Notes: generated by a model from the letters alone, not told the origin. A DNA stretch of 64,000 nucleotides from CALMEC01 sp964628685 (GCA_964628685.1 CAZVNM010000002.1:62001-126000), one strand, 5' to 3'; positions 10,510 to 19,604 are shown, counted from the first letter of the stretch. A program made the numbers and translations.

Positions 10510-10874
10510 TCCAGCAGGAGTCCCGTCTGCGCGTGGCCGACAACACCGGCGCCCGCGAGATCCTCTGCATCCGCGTCGTCGGCGGCCACAAGCGCCGCTA
10601 CGCGTACGTGGGCGACATCATCGTCGGCACGGTCAAGCAGGCCACGCCCAACGGCGCGGTCAAGAAGGGCGACGTCGTCAAGGCCGTCGTCGTGCGCACC
10701 AAGAAGTCGCATCCCCGCGACGACGGAACGTTCATCGCATTCGACGAGAACGCCGCCGTCATCATCGACAACGCCATGAACCCGCGCGGCACCCGCATCT
10801 TCGGCCCCGTGGCCCGCGAGCTGCGCGAGAAGAACTTCATGAAGATCATCTCCCTGGCCCCCGAGGTCCTCTGA
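10506..10874 (+). CDS. rplN: 50S ribosomal protein L14
   Basis: With the GTG at 10506 (GTGA overlap with rpsQ) the product is 122 residues, exactly the family length: IQQESRLRVADNTGAREILCI. An upstream in-frame ATG would add unconserved residues and is rejected. L14 forms an intersubunit bridge near L19. Confidence 0.96.
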   Translation: MIQQESRLRVADNTGAREILCIRVVGGHKRRYAYVGDIIVGTVKQATPNGAVKKGDVVKAVVVRTKKSHPRDDGTFIAFDENAAVIIDNAMNPRGTRIFGPVARELREKNFMKIISLAPEVL

Positions 10875-11188
10875 TGTCAGCACGAATCAAGAAGGGCGAC
10901 GAGGTCGTCATCATCACGGGCAAGGACAAGGGCAAGACCGGTACCGTGATCGAGGTGCGTCCCGCCGAGGAGCGGGTCGTCGTCGAGGGCCTCAACATCG
11001 TCAAGCGCCACACCCGCCCCCGTCCGCCGGACGAGCCGGGCGGCGTCATCGAGAAGCCGGCCCCCATCCACTGGTCAAACGTGTCGCTCATCGACCCCAA
11101 GGAACACCTGCCCACGCGGGTGCGGGTCGAGGAGCGCGACGGCAAGAAGGTGCGGATCGCCGCGCGAAGCGGAGCAAAGATTGACTGA
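10874..11188 (+). CDS. rplX: 50S ribosomal protein L24
   Basis: L24 (104 residues) is an assembly initiator. It has a KOW motif, KKGDEVVIITGKDKGKTG (7-24), and the VEGLNIVKRHTRP segment. ATG overlaps the rplN stop. Confidence 0.96.
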   Translation: MSARIKKGDEVVIITGKDKGKTGTVIEVRPAEERVVVEGLNIVKRHTRPRPPDEPGGVIEKPAPIHWSNVSLIDPKEHLPTRVRVEERDGKKVRIAARSGAKID

Positions 11189-11849
11189 GACAACTGACAC
11201 GCAGACGGTCGAGGCGCCCCCGGCGGCGCCGCCGCGTCTTTTGGGCGTCTACAACAGCGAGGTGCGTCCCAAGCTGCAGGAGGAGTTCAACTACAGCTCC
11301 CCCATGCAGCACCCGCGCATCACGAAGATCGTCCTCAACATGGGCGTCGGCGAGGCCAAGACCAACTCCAAGCTGCTGGACGAGGCGGTCGAGCAGCTGG
11401 CGCAGATCGCCGGGCAGCGTCCGGCGCTCACCCGCGCACGCAAGTCGATCGCCCAGTTCAAGATCCGCGAGGGCATGGCCATCGGCTGCAAGGTCACCCT
11501 CCGCGGCGCCCGCATGTGGGAGTTCTACGACCGGCTCACGTCGGTCGCCCTCCCGCGCATCCGCGACTTCCGCGGTGTCAACCCCGACAGCTTTGACGGC
11601 CGCGGCAACTACGCCCTCGGCCTTCGCGAGCAGACGATCTTCCCGGAGATCGACTACGACCGCATCGATCAGGTCCGCGGTCTCGACGTCATCATCACCA
11701 CCACCGCGCAGACGGACGAGGAGGGACGGGCACTGCTCCGCCACCTCGGCATGCCGTTCCGCGCGGATGGCTACACCGCCGAGGAGCGGGCCGCGCGTCG
11801 TCGACGCAAGCAGCGGTCCCGTTCGCGAAGCCGTTCGAAGAAGCGATAG
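11181..11849 (+). CDS. rplE: 50S ribosomal protein L5 with extra charged ends
   Basis: L5 (222 residues; family about 180) binds 5S rRNA and contacts P-site tRNA. The core IVLNMGVGEAKTNSK, RARKSIAQFKIREGMAIG and FRGVNPDSFDGRGNYALG motifs are complete. There are about 20 extra residues at the N-terminus (Thr/Ala/Pro-rich) and an Arg/Ser/Lys tail, RSRSRSRSKKR, at the C-terminus. TTG start inside rplX. Confidence 0.96.
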   Translation: MTETTDTQTVEAPPAAPPRLLGVYNSEVRPKLQEEFNYSSPMQHPRITKIVLNMGVGEAKTNSKLLDEAVEQLAQIAGQRPALTRARKSIAQFKIREGMAIGCKVTLRGARMWEFYDRLTSVALPRIRDFRGVNPDSFDGRGNYALGLREQTIFPEIDYDRIDQVRGLDVIITTTAQTDEEGRALLRHLGMPFRADGYTAEERAARRRRKQRSRSRSRSKKR

Positions 11850-11858
11850 AGGAGCAAC

Positions 11859-12044
11859 GTGGCGAAGACGAGCCTGCGCGTCAAGTCGGCGCGCCCCAGC
11901 AAGTACTCAACCCGGGCGTACTCCCGCTGCCACCGCTGCGGCCGCTCCCGTGCGTACTACCGCAAGTTCGGCCTGTGCCGCATCTGCCTGCGGGAAGAGG
12001 CGCACGCGGGCGTGATCCCCGGCATGACCAAGTCGAGCTGGTAG
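11859..12044 (+). CDS. rpsZ: 30S ribosomal protein S14 type Z
   Basis: This 61-residue protein is the zinc-binding short form of S14. The four Zn ligands are Cys24, Cys27, Cys40 and Cys43 (RCHRCGRS ... LCRICLREEA). GTG start. The zinc-free paralogue used under zinc starvation in some relatives is not in this window. Confidence 0.96.
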   Translation: MAKTSLRVKSARPSKYSTRAYSRCHRCGRSRAYYRKFGLCRICLREEAHAGVIPGMTKSSW

Positions 12045-12057
12045 GGGTGACGGACCG

Positions 12058-12453
12058 ATGATGACCGACCCTGTGGCGGACATGCTCACCCGCATCCGCA
12101 ACGCCAACCTCGCGATGCACGACCAGGCGTCCATGCCGGCCAGCAAGCTCAAGATCGAGCTCGCCCGGCTGCTGGAGTCCGAGGGCTACATCGCGGGCTG
12201 GCAGGACGAGGGCGAGGGCCCCGACCGCACACTCACGATCAACCTCAAGTACGACAAGAACCGGCGCCACGTGATCTCCGGACTGCGGCGCGTGAGCAAG
12301 CCCGGCCGGCGCATCTACGTCAACCGGGACACCGTGCCGAAGGTGCTGGGCGGTATGGGCGTCGCCGTGATCTCGACCTCGCAGGGACTCCTCTCGGGCC
12401 AGGAGGCCCGCCGCCGTGGCATTGGCGGCGAGGTGCTGTGCGAGGTCTGGTAG
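12058..12453 (+). CDS. rpsH: 30S ribosomal protein S8
   Basis: S8 (131 residues) binds the central domain of 16S rRNA and in E. coli represses the spc operon. MTDPVADMLTRIRNAN and the C-terminal STSQGLLSGQEARRRGIGGE motif are intact. Two ATG codons are tandem; either can start. Confidence 0.96.
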   Translation: MMTDPVADMLTRIRNANLAMHDQASMPASKLKIELARLLESEGYIAGWQDEGEGPDRTLTINLKYDKNRRHVISGLRRVSKPGRRIYVNRDTVPKVLGGMGVAVISTSQGLLSGQEARRRGIGGEVLCEVW

Positions 12454-12472
12454 GAAGGCTGGCGAGGAGCAG

Positions 12473-13006
12473 ATGAGCAGAATCGGACGCGCACCGATCC
12501 CCGTCCCGGACGGGGTCACGGTGGACATCACCGGCCAACGGGTCACCGTCAAGGGACCCAAGGGTCAGCTGGAGCACACGATGGCCCAGCCCATCACGGT
12601 CGCCCAGGAGGACGGTCAGCTGACCGTCAGCCGGCCGACCGACCGTGCGCCCCACCGTGCGCTGCACGGGCTGTCGCGCACCCTCGTGGCCAACATGGTC
12701 GAGGGCGTGACGAAGGGCTTCGAGAAGCGCCTCGAGCTGGTGGGCGTCGGGTACCGCGCGCAGATGAAGGGCAAGTCCCTCGAGATCGCGGCGGGCTTCT
12801 CGCACCCGGTCGTCATCGAGCCGCCGGAGGGCATCAGCTTCGAGACCCCGCAGCCCACCGAGATCGTCGTCTCGGGCATCGACAAGGTCGCCGTCGGGCA
12901 GATCGCGGCGGACATCCGCAAGGTCCGTCCGCCGGAGCCCTACAAGGGCAAGGGCATCAAGTATCAGGGCGAGTTCGTTCGCCGCAAGGTCGGAAAGCGG
13001 GCATAG
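12473..13006 (+). CDS. rplF: 50S ribosomal protein L6
   Basis: L6 (177 residues) lies near the GTPase-associated centre. MSRIGRAPIPVPDGV, GVGYRAQMKGK and the C-terminal PPEPYKGKGIKYQGE motif are typical. The internal ATG is chosen over an in-frame upstream one because it matches the family N-terminus and follows GAGGAG. Confidence 0.96.
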   Translation: MSRIGRAPIPVPDGVTVDITGQRVTVKGPKGQLEHTMAQPITVAQEDGQLTVSRPTDRAPHRALHGLSRTLVANMVEGVTKGFEKRLELVGVGYRAQMKGKSLEIAAGFSHPVVIEPPEGISFETPQPTEIVVSGIDKVAVGQIAADIRKVRPPEPYKGKGIKYQGEFVRRKVGKRA

Positions 13007-13011
13007 GTCAC

Positions 13012-13368
13012 ATGAGGCACATCAACCCATCGGCACCCGGACGCGCGCGACGTCGCAAGCGCATCCGCGGCTCGGTGCACGGCACGACGGAGCGTCCGCG
13101 CCTGTCGGTCTTCCGTTCCAACGCGCGCATCTACGCCCAGATCATCAACGACGACGACGGCCGGACGCTCGCCGCGGCCGGCTCCATCGAGCCGTCCCTG
13201 CGCGGCAGCTCCAAGGGCGACGCGGCTGCCGAGGTCGGCAAGCTGCTCGCCGAGCGCGCGAAGGCCGCCGGTGTCACGAAGGTCGTGTTCGATCGCGGCG
13301 GTTACCTCTACCATGGGCGCGTCAAGGCGCTCGCCGACGGCGCCCGCGAGGGCGGCCTCGAGTTCTAG
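13012..13368 (+). CDS. rplR: 50S ribosomal protein L18
   Basis: L18 (118 residues) binds 5S rRNA together with L5. RPRLSVFRSNARIYAQIIND and the C-terminal FDRGGYLYHGRVKALADGAREGGLEF are diagnostic. Confidence 0.96.
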   Translation: MRHINPSAPGRARRRKRIRGSVHGTTERPRLSVFRSNARIYAQIINDDDGRTLAAAGSIEPSLRGSSKGDAAAEVGKLLAERAKAAGVTKVVFDRGGYLYHGRVKALADGAREGGLEF

Positions 13369-13389
13369 CCAGGAGAAGGGAACTTTCAG

Positions 13390-14097
13390 TTGTCTGACGT
13401 ACGTCGAGAGCGCATCAACCCCGGCGGCCTTGAGCTGGCCGAGCGGGTGGTGCAGGTCAATCGCGTCGCGAAGGTCGTCAAGGGTGGACGGCGCTTCTCC
13501 TTCTCCGCGCTCGTGGTGGTCGGTGACATGAGCGAGGTCGTCGGCGTGGGGCACGGCAAGGCCCGTGAGGTCCCCCTCGCCATCCAGAAGGCCATCGAGG
13601 ACGCCAAGAAGAACCTGTTCCGCGTCCCCAAGCACAACTCCACCATCACGCACCAGGTGCTCGGTCGCCACGGCGCCGGCCGCGTGATGCTGAAGCCCGC
13701 CGCCCCCGGTACCGGCGTCATCGCCGGCGGCCCGGTGCGCGCCGTGCTGGAGCTCGCGGGCATCAACGACATCCTGTCGAAGTCGCTCGGCACCACGAAC
13801 CCCATGAACCTGCTGCCGGCCACGGTCGCCGCCCTCAAGGACCTGCGTCGTCCCGAGGACGTCGCCGAGCGTCGCGGCAAGACCATCGCCCAGATGTTCG
13901 GCCTGGCCGACAACCGTCGCGAGCGCACGCTCGACGCGTCCGAGGCCCCTGCCGCGGAGGCCGCGGCGGTGGCGGAGGAGAAGACCCCCGGGGCCGAGGC
14001 GGCCGCGGACAGTCCGTCGACCGAGGTCGAGGCCGCCGCGGTTGCGACGGCGGAGACCACCGGCGACGCCGAGGTCAGGGAGGGTGACGCATCGTGA
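13390..14097 (+). CDS. rpsE: 30S ribosomal protein S5 with acidic C-terminal tail
   Basis: S5 (235 residues; family about 165-200) takes part in decoding accuracy. The core VNRVAKVVKGGRRFSFSALVVVG and GKAREVPLAIQKA are conserved up to about residue 180. About 55 further residues are Ala/Glu/Thr-rich and end VREGDAS, similar in style to the L4 tail. The start is TTG and the stop overlaps the GTG of rpmD. Confidence 0.96.
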   Translation: MSDVRRERINPGGLELAERVVQVNRVAKVVKGGRRFSFSALVVVGDMSEVVGVGHGKAREVPLAIQKAIEDAKKNLFRVPKHNSTITHQVLGRHGAGRVMLKPAAPGTGVIAGGPVRAVLELAGINDILSKSLGTTNPMNLLPATVAALKDLRRPEDVAERRGKTIAQMFGLADNRRERTLDASEAPAAEAAAVAEEKTPGAEAAADSPSTEVEAAAVATAETTGDAEVREGDAS

Positions 14098-14273
14098 TCA
14101 AGGTGACCCAGGTGCGCTCCACGATCGGCACCAAGCAGGAGCACCGCGGGACGCTCCGCGCCCTCGGGCTGCGCCGCATCGGTCAGAGCCGCGTTCACGC
14201 CGAGACCCCCGAGCTCGTGGGTCGCCTGCGCAAGGTCGCGCACCTCGTGCGCGTGGAGGAGGTTTCCGAATGA
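14094..14273 (+). CDS. rpmD: 50S ribosomal protein L30
   Basis: This 59-residue gene lies in the gap between rpsE and rplO. It reads IKVTQVRSTIGTKQEHRGTL, then a GLRRIGQSR motif and the VRRVxHLV-like end (LRKVAHLVRVEEV), all typical of L30. GTG start overlaps the rpsE TGA (GTGA); the stop overlaps the rplO ATG. Confidence 0.95.
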   Translation: MIKVTQVRSTIGTKQEHRGTLRALGLRRIGQSRVHAETPELVGRLRKVAHLVRVEEVSE

Positions 14274-14809
14274 CCGATGAGACCACCGTCGACGCCGAGG
14301 ACGTTCGGCTCGAGAACCTGCGGCCGCCGGCCGGGGCACGTCGTCCGCGCAAGCGCGTGGGCCGCGGTCCGGGCTCTGGCCTGGGCAAGACCTCCGGTCG
14401 TGGCCAGAAGGGGCAGGGCGCACGCTCCGGCAAGGGCCCCATCTCCACCTTCCAGGGTGGTCAGATGCCCGTGCACATGCAGAAGGGCAAGCTGCGCGGT
14501 CCCAACCACAAGAAGTCCATGCCGATCGGCCCGTTCCGCACGCACACCGTGCCGGTGAACGTCGGACGCCTCGACGTGTTCGAGGCCGGCAGCGTCGTCG
14601 ACGTCGCCGCGCTCGAGGAGCGGGGCATCGTCAAGGGCAACACCCACAAGGGCCACCCGGTCAAGATCCTCGCCAAGGGCGACATCGACCGGGCACTCAC
14701 GGTGCGCGCCCACGCCTTCTCCGACGGCGCCAGGGCCAAGATCGAGGCCGCCGGCGGCACCGCCGAGGTCGTTCCGCTGCGGGTCGCCGCGGCGGAGGAC
14801 GAGGCCTGA
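14270..14809 (+). CDS. rplO: 50S ribosomal protein L15
   Basis: L15 (179 residues) is a late-assembly core protein. KRVGRGPGSGLGKTSGRGQKGQ and the FQGGQMPVHMQKGKLRG stretch are diagnostic. It has a short acidic N-terminal extension (TDETTVDAEDV). ATG overlaps the rpmD stop (ATGA). Confidence 0.96.
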   Translation: MTDETTVDAEDVRLENLRPPAGARRPRKRVGRGPGSGLGKTSGRGQKGQGARSGKGPISTFQGGQMPVHMQKGKLRGPNHKKSMPIGPFRTHTVPVNVGRLDVFEAGSVVDVAALEERGIVKGNTHKGHPVKILAKGDIDRALTVRAHAFSDGARAKIEAAGGTAEVVPLRVAAAEDEA

Positions 14810-14835
14810 CCCTCCGTGACTGACGGGTACGCAGC

Positions 14836-16086
14836 ATGCTGAAGGGCGTCCTGAACGCCTTCCGGTCTCCCGAGATCCGGAAGAAGCTCCTCTTCACGTT
14901 CGCGATCCTCGCGATCTACCGCTTCGGCACGTTCGTGCCCATCCCGGGTGCCAACGCGCACGACGTGGGCAACGCCATCGGCGGGCAGGGCGCGGCGAAC
15001 GTGCTGCAGTTCCTCAACCTCTTCTCGGGAGGCGCGCTCACGCGCTTCTCGGTGTTCGCGCTGGGGATCATGCCGTACATCACCGCCAGCATCGTCATCC
15101 AGCTGATGACCGTGGTCATCCCGCATCTGGAGGCGCTGCAGAAGGAGGGCGAGGCCGGCTACACCAAGATCACGCAGTACACGCGCTATCTGACGGTGCT
15201 GCTCGCGTTCCTGCAGTCGTTCGCCTACGTGCTGTTCTTCCGCTCGGTCGACGCGCTCCCCAACCTGAACGCCGGCAAGTTCTACCTCATCGTGATCTCG
15301 CTGACCGCGGGCACCGTGCTGGTCATGTGGCTCGGCGAGCTCATCACGCAGCGGGGCATCGGCAACGGCATCTCGCTGATGATCTTCGCGAGCATCGTCG
15401 CCTCGATCCCGCAGGGCGTGCGCCTGTGGTGGGACCTGGAGCCGGTCACGAAGATCGTCATCGGCGTGGTGGCCCTGGCGGTCACCATCGGTGTCGTCTT
15501 CGTCAACGAGGGCCAGCGCCGCATCCCGATCCAGTACGCCAAGCGCGTGGTGGGCCGCAAGATGACCCAGGGCGGCACGACCTACATGCCGCTGCGCGTG
15601 AACATGGCGGGTGTCATCCCGGTCATCTTCGCGTCGTCGATCGTCATCCTGCCGTCGCTTCTCTCGACGCTCATCGGCGGCAGCTTCTTCCGCGATCTGG
15701 GACAGCTCCTGGGCACCAACTCCTGGTTCTTCATCATCTTCCAGGCCGTCCTCATCGTCCTGTTCACCTACTTCTACACCGCGGTCCAGTTCAACCCGGT
15801 CGACCAGGCGGAGAACCTGAAGAAGTACGGCGGCTTCGTGCCCGGCGTGCGTCCGGGCCGCCCGACGGCGGTGTATCTGGACCGCGTCATGACCCGGCTC
15901 ACGCTTCCGGGCGCCATCTACCTGGCGGCCATCGCGAGCATGCCGTCCATCGTGTTCAAGTACCTGCCGGGCGTGAACTTCACGATTGGTGGCGTGTCGC
16001 TGCTCATCGTGGTGGGTGTCGCGATCGACACCATGCGCCAGCTGGAGGCGCAGCTCATCCAGCGGCAATACGAAGGCTTCCTGTAG
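14836..16086 (+). CDS. secY: Protein translocase subunit SecY
   Basis: SecY (416 residues) is the channel of the Sec translocon, with ten predicted membrane segments. Family marks include IYRFGTFVPIPGAN at the first segment, ALGIMPYITASIVIQLM (plug/TM2 region), TQRGIGNGISLMIF and the late GIRPGRPT-like cytosolic loop (VPGVRPGRPTAVYLDRV) that contacts ribosome and SecA. It sits in its classical place after rplO. Confidence 0.97.
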   Translation: MLKGVLNAFRSPEIRKKLLFTFAILAIYRFGTFVPIPGANAHDVGNAIGGQGAANVLQFLNLFSGGALTRFSVFALGIMPYITASIVIQLMTVVIPHLEALQKEGEAGYTKITQYTRYLTVLLAFLQSFAYVLFFRSVDALPNLNAGKFYLIVISLTAGTVLVMWLGELITQRGIGNGISLMIFASIVASIPQGVRLWWDLEPVTKIVIGVVALAVTIGVVFVNEGQRRIPIQYAKRVVGRKMTQGGTTYMPLRVNMAGVIPVIFASSIVILPSLLSTLIGGSFFRDLGQLLGTNSWFFIIFQAVLIVLFTYFYTAVQFNPVDQAENLKKYGGFVPGVRPGRPTAVYLDRVMTRLTLPGAIYLAAIASMPSIVFKYLPGVNFTIGGVSLLIVVGVAIDTMRQLEAQLIQRQYEGFL

Positions 16087-16109
16087 TGCGTCCTCGGAGG
16101 TGCGCGTAA

Positions 16110-16754
16110 ATGGCCCGTCTTGCACTGTTCGGTCCTCCCGGTGCCGGGAAGGGGACCCAGGCCGAGCGCCTCAAGGCCGACCTGGACCTGCTGCACCTCG
16201 CCACCGGTGACCTCCTGCGCGCCCAGGTGGCCGCCGGCACCGAGCTCGGCCTGGAGGCCAAGAAGCACATGGACGCCGGTGGACTGGTGCCGGACGAGGT
16301 CGTGATCGGCATGATCCGCAGTGCGCTCGCCGAGCGCACCGACGGCTTCCTCCTGGACGGATTCCCGCGCACCGTGGCGCAGGCCGACGCCCTCGACGCG
16401 ATGCTCACCGAGCTCGACGCGCCGCTCGAGGCCGTCATCTCGCTCGTGGTCCCCGACGACGAGCTCACCCGACGCCTGGGCGGACGCTGGATCTGCCGCC
16501 GCTGCGGCCGGTCGTTCCACGAGACGTCCAACCCGTACGACGACAGCGCGTGCCCGTCCGGTGACGCCGGCGAGAAGTGCGACCTCTATCAGCGCGACGA
16601 CGACAAGCCGGAGACGGTCGCGGCACGCCTCAGCACCTACGCCGACCAGACCGCGCCGGTCGTCGACCACTACCGCGCCCAGGGCATCCTGCGCGAGGTG
16701 GACGGCACGGGCGCGCTCGACGACGTGTACGCGCGTATCCGCTCATCCATCTGA
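16110..16754 (+). CDS. adk: Adenylate kinase
   Basis: Adk (214 residues) interconverts ATP + AMP and 2 ADP. P-loop GPPGAGKGTQ (8-17), AMP-site DGFPRT, and a long LID domain with Cys at ICRRCGRSF and two later Cys (SACPSGD, KCDLY), which suggests a zinc-binding LID. The stop overlaps the map ATG. Confidence 0.97.
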   Translation: MARLALFGPPGAGKGTQAERLKADLDLLHLATGDLLRAQVAAGTELGLEAKKHMDAGGLVPDEVVIGMIRSALAERTDGFLLDGFPRTVAQADALDAMLTELDAPLEAVISLVVPDDELTRRLGGRWICRRCGRSFHETSNPYDDSACPSGDAGEKCDLYQRDDDKPETVAARLSTYADQTAPVVDHYRAQGILREVDGTGALDDVYARIRSSI

Positions 16755-17548
16755 TGTCGCGTCGCCGCAAGCGCCGTACGACCGGGCCGATCCTCAAGAG
16801 CCCGGCCGAGATCGACGCGATGGCGGCCGCGGGTGCGGCGCTCGCCGAGTGCCTCGACATCGTGTGCGGCGCCGCGAAGGAGGGTGTCACCCTCCTCGAA
16901 CTGGACGAGATGGCCGAGTCGGCCATCCGCGAGCGCGGCGGTGTGCCGGCGTTCCTCGGCTATCCGGGCGCGCCCGGCGCCGGTGACTTCCCCGGATCGA
17001 TCTGCTCGTCGCTGAACGACGTGGTCGTGCACGGCATCCCGTCGCCCGAGCCCCTGCGCGACGGCGACATCCTGTCGATCGACTGCGGTCTCATCCTGGA
17101 CGGCTGGGTGGCCGACAGCGCGCGCACGCTGCCGATCGGCGCGATCAGCGCCGCCGCCGCCGAGCTCATCTCGGCGACCGAGACCGCGCTTCAGCGGGGC
17201 ATCGAGGCGGCCCGTCCCGGTGGCCACATCGGCGACATCGGCGCCGCCGTGCAGGGCGAGGTCGAGTCGGCCGGCTTCTCGGTGGTTCGCTCCCTCGTGG
17301 GCCACGGGGTGGGTCGCTCCATGCACGAGGAGCCCCAGGTGCCCAACTTCGGCAGGCGCGGCGGCGGGCTCGAGATGGAACCCGGGCTCGTCATCGCGAT
17401 CGAGCCGATGGTGAACGCCGGCGGCCACGATGTCACCCTGGACGACGACCGCTGGACCATCCGCACGCAGGACGGCAGCCTGGCGGCGCACTCCGAGCAC
17501 ACCGTCGCGATCACCGCCGACGGACCACGGGTGCTGACCGCACGATGA
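16754..17548 (+). CDS. map: Methionine aminopeptidase type I
   Basis: MetAP (264 residues) removes the initiator Met. The pita-bread fold metal ligands are visible: D in DGWVADSART, H in GHGVGRSMHEEP, E in IEPMV and E in SEHTVAI. The N-terminus has a basic run (SRRRKRR). ATGA overlap with adk. Confidence 0.96.
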   Translation: MSRRRKRRTTGPILKSPAEIDAMAAAGAALAECLDIVCGAAKEGVTLLELDEMAESAIRERGGVPAFLGYPGAPGAGDFPGSICSSLNDVVVHGIPSPEPLRDGDILSIDCGLILDGWVADSARTLPIGAISAAAAELISATETALQRGIEAARPGGHIGDIGAAVQGEVESAGFSVVRSLVGHGVGRSMHEEPQVPNFGRRGGGLEMEPGLVIAIEPMVNAGGHDVTLDDDRWTIRTQDGSLAAHSEHTVAITADGPRVLTAR

Positions 17549-17560
17549 CGATGCGCGTGC

Positions 17561-17566
17561 TAAGAT
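17561..17566 (+). promoter_or_regulatory. Possible -10 element before infA
   Basis: TAAGAT lies 80 bases before the infA GTG in the 98-base gap after map; no good -35 is seen at standard spacing. It may start a transcript for the infA-rpmJ-rpsM-rpsK-rpsD-rpoA-rplQ group. Confidence 0.25.
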
Positions 17567-17646
17567 GCGTAGCCCTCGCGGCCAGGCCGCGTGCGGACGT
17601 GCTTGCGTAAAAGGCCTCTCCCACTGAGGGGCATCGAGAGGAGTCT

Positions 17647-17868
17647 GTGGCACAGAAAGAAGAGGCGATCGAGCTGGAGGGTGAGGTCACCGAGGCCCTG
17701 CCCAACACCATGTTCCGCGTGAAGCTCGACAACGACCACGACGTTCTCGCCCACATCTCGGGGAAGATGCGTCAGCACTACATCCGAATCCTCCCCGGCG
17801 ACCGGGTCAAGGTGGAGCTCTCTCCATACGACCTCACCCGCGGTCGCATCACGTACCGCTTCAAGTAA
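17647..17868 (+). CDS. infA: Translation initiation factor IF-1
   Basis: IF-1 (73 residues) occupies the A site during initiation. The OB-fold sequence IELEGEVTEALPNTMFRV and the C-terminal YDLTRGRITYRFK are family-typical. GTG start after an AGAGGAG ribosome site at about 17636-17642. Confidence 0.97.
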   Translation: MAQKEEAIELEGEVTEALPNTMFRVKLDNDHDVLAHISGKMRQHYIRILPGDRVKVELSPYDLTRGRITYRFK

Positions 17869-17888
17869 GCATCGAAAGCGAGCAGACG

Positions 17889-18002
17889 GTGAAAGTCCGA
17901 GCGTCAGTCAAACCCATGTGCGAGAAGTGCCGCGTCATCAAGCGGCACGGCAAGCTCATGGTCATCTGCCAGAACCCCCGGCACAAGCAGACCCAGGGCT
18001 AA
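17889..18002 (+). CDS. rpmJ: 50S ribosomal protein L36
   Basis: A 37-residue frame too short for most gene finders reads MKVRASVKPMCEKCRVIKRHG and ends HKQTQG. It is the zinc-binding form: CEKC, a third Cys in VICQN and a His (NPRH). GTG start, 20 bases after infA. Confidence 0.95.
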   Translation: MKVRASVKPMCEKCRVIKRHGKLMVICQNPRHKQTQG

Positions 18003-18035
18003 CCGCATGCTCAACGACGACAAGGGACTCAGCTA

Positions 18036-18407
18036 GTGGCACGCATCGCCGGCGTCAACGTTCCCCGCGAGAAGCGGGTCGAGATCGGCCTCACCTACAT
18101 CTTCGGCATCGGCCGCACCACGGCCAACAAAGTGCTGGAGCAGGTCGGCATCCCGCGCGACACCTACGTCCGCGACCTGACCGAGGAGGAGGTCACCCGC
18201 CTCCGCGACGTGATCGAGAAGGACCTGGAGGTCGAGGGTGACCTCCGCCGGGAGCGCGCCAACAACGTCAAGCGCCTGTCCGAGATCGGCTGCTACCGCG
18301 GCCTGCGCCACCGCCGCGGCCTGCCGGTCAGCGGTCAGCGCACCAAGACCAACGCGCGCACGCGGAAGGGTCCCAAGAAGACCGTCGGCAAGCAGCGCAA
18401 GAAGTAA
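18036..18407 (+). CDS. rpsM: 30S ribosomal protein S13
   Basis: S13 (123 residues) is in the 30S head and contacts P-site tRNA. ARIAGVNVPREKRVEIGLTY and the C-terminal RHRRGLPVSGQRTKTNARTRKGP motif are diagnostic. GTG start. Confidence 0.97.
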   Translation: MARIAGVNVPREKRVEIGLTYIFGIGRTTANKVLEQVGIPRDTYVRDLTEEEVTRLRDVIEKDLEVEGDLRRERANNVKRLSEIGCYRGLRHRRGLPVSGQRTKTNARTRKGPKKTVGKQRKK

Positions 18408-18431
18408 GAGCGACCGAGGAGCCACACACAC

Positions 18432-18830
18432 GTGTCACGCCAGAAGGCCACCCGCGGACGCACCAGGCGCCGCGCCAAGAAGAACGTCGCGATCGGCCAC
18501 GCGCACATCAAGACGTCGTTCAACAACACGATCGTCACGCTGACCGACCGCGAGGGCAACGTCATCGCCTGGGAGACCGCCGGATCGGCCGGCTTCAAGG
18601 GCTCGCGCAAGTCGACCCCGTACGCCGCGCAGATCACCGCCGACGCGGCCGCCCGCAAGGGCATGGAGCACGGGCTCCAGAAGGTCGACGTCTACGTGAA
18701 GGGCCCCGGCTCCGGCCGTGAGACCGCCATCCGGTCACTGCAGGCCGCCGGCCTCGAGGTCACCTCGGTGACCGACGTGACCCCTGTCCCCCACAACGGC
18801 TGCCGGCCGCGCAAGCGCCGGCGCGTCTGA
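18432..18830 (+). CDS. rpsK: 30S ribosomal protein S11
   Basis: S11 (132 residues) forms the platform near the E site. IGHAHIKTSFNNTIVTLTDREG and the C-terminal DVTPVPHNGCRPRKRRRV are typical. GTG start. Confidence 0.97.
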   Translation: MSRQKATRGRTRRRAKKNVAIGHAHIKTSFNNTIVTLTDREGNVIAWETAGSAGFKGSRKSTPYAAQITADAAARKGMEHGLQKVDVYVKGPGSGRETAIRSLQAAGLEVTSVTDVTPVPHNGCRPRKRRRV

Positions 18831-18856
18831 CGAAGAACTGAGACGGAGCACCACCC

Positions 18857-19480
18857 TTGGCTCGTGATCGTGATCCCCAGTGCAAGCAGTGCCGCCGCGA
18901 GGGCGAGAAGCTCTTCCTCAAGGGGGAGCGCTGCCTGACCGACAAGTGCGGCATCGAGCGTCGCAACTACCCGCCCGGTGAGGCCGGGCAGGGTCGCCGC
19001 TCCAAGCAGAGCGAGTACCTGCTCCAGCTGCGTGAGAAGCAGCGCGCGCGCCGCTTCTACGGCGTGCTGGAGGCGCAGTTCCGGCGCTACTACTCCAGAG
19101 CCAGCCGCCAGCCTGGGATCACCGGCGAGAACCTGCTGCGTCTGCTCGAGCTGCGCCTCGACAACGTCGTCACCCGCCTGGGCTTCGCGGCCTCGCGCCG
19201 GCAGGCGCGCCAGCTCGTCCGCCACGGGCACTTCCGGGTCAACGGCAAGCGGGTGGACATCCCGAGCTACCAGGTCCGTCCCAACGACGTCATCTCCCTC
19301 AAGGACAAGTCGTCGGCGGAGCAGACGGTGCGCAACGCCACCGACCTGGTGGCCTCCGTCGCCCCCTGGCTGCAGGCCGACTACGACCAGCTGTCCGGCA
19401 CCATCCTGAAGCTCCCCGAGCGCGGGGACATCGACACCCCGGTCCGCGAGCAGCTCATCGTGGAGCTCTACTCGAAGTAA
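18857..19480 (+). CDS. rpsD: 30S ribosomal protein S4 (zinc-containing)
   Basis: S4 (207 residues) nucleates 30S assembly and in E. coli represses the alpha operon. Zinc knuckle cysteines occur in CKQC (12-15) and the CLTDKC segment (C+ form). The S4 RNA-binding domain is RLDNVVTRLGFAASRRQARQL. The start is TTG. Confidence 0.97.
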   Translation: MARDRDPQCKQCRREGEKLFLKGERCLTDKCGIERRNYPPGEAGQGRRSKQSEYLLQLREKQRARRFYGVLEAQFRRYYSRASRQPGITGENLLRLLELRLDNVVTRLGFAASRRQARQLVRHGHFRVNGKRVDIPSYQVRPNDVISLKDKSSAEQTVRNATDLVASVAPWLQADYDQLSGTILKLPERGDIDTPVREQLIVELYSK

Positions 19481-19604
19481 TCCGCGACACCATCGGGTCC
19501 CGCGGCGATGGCGACCACTCCTGACGCGGGGGTGGCGCGCCGATGCGGGGACCCGGTCCCGCGTTCACCACGTCCGGCCCCGGGCCGGAAGAAAGACAGG
19601 CCAC

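Noticed and set aside
19481..19604. Separate rpoA promoter or RNA in the rpsD-rpoA gap
   Set aside because: GC-rich palindromes are present but no convincing -35/-10 or stable specific fold.
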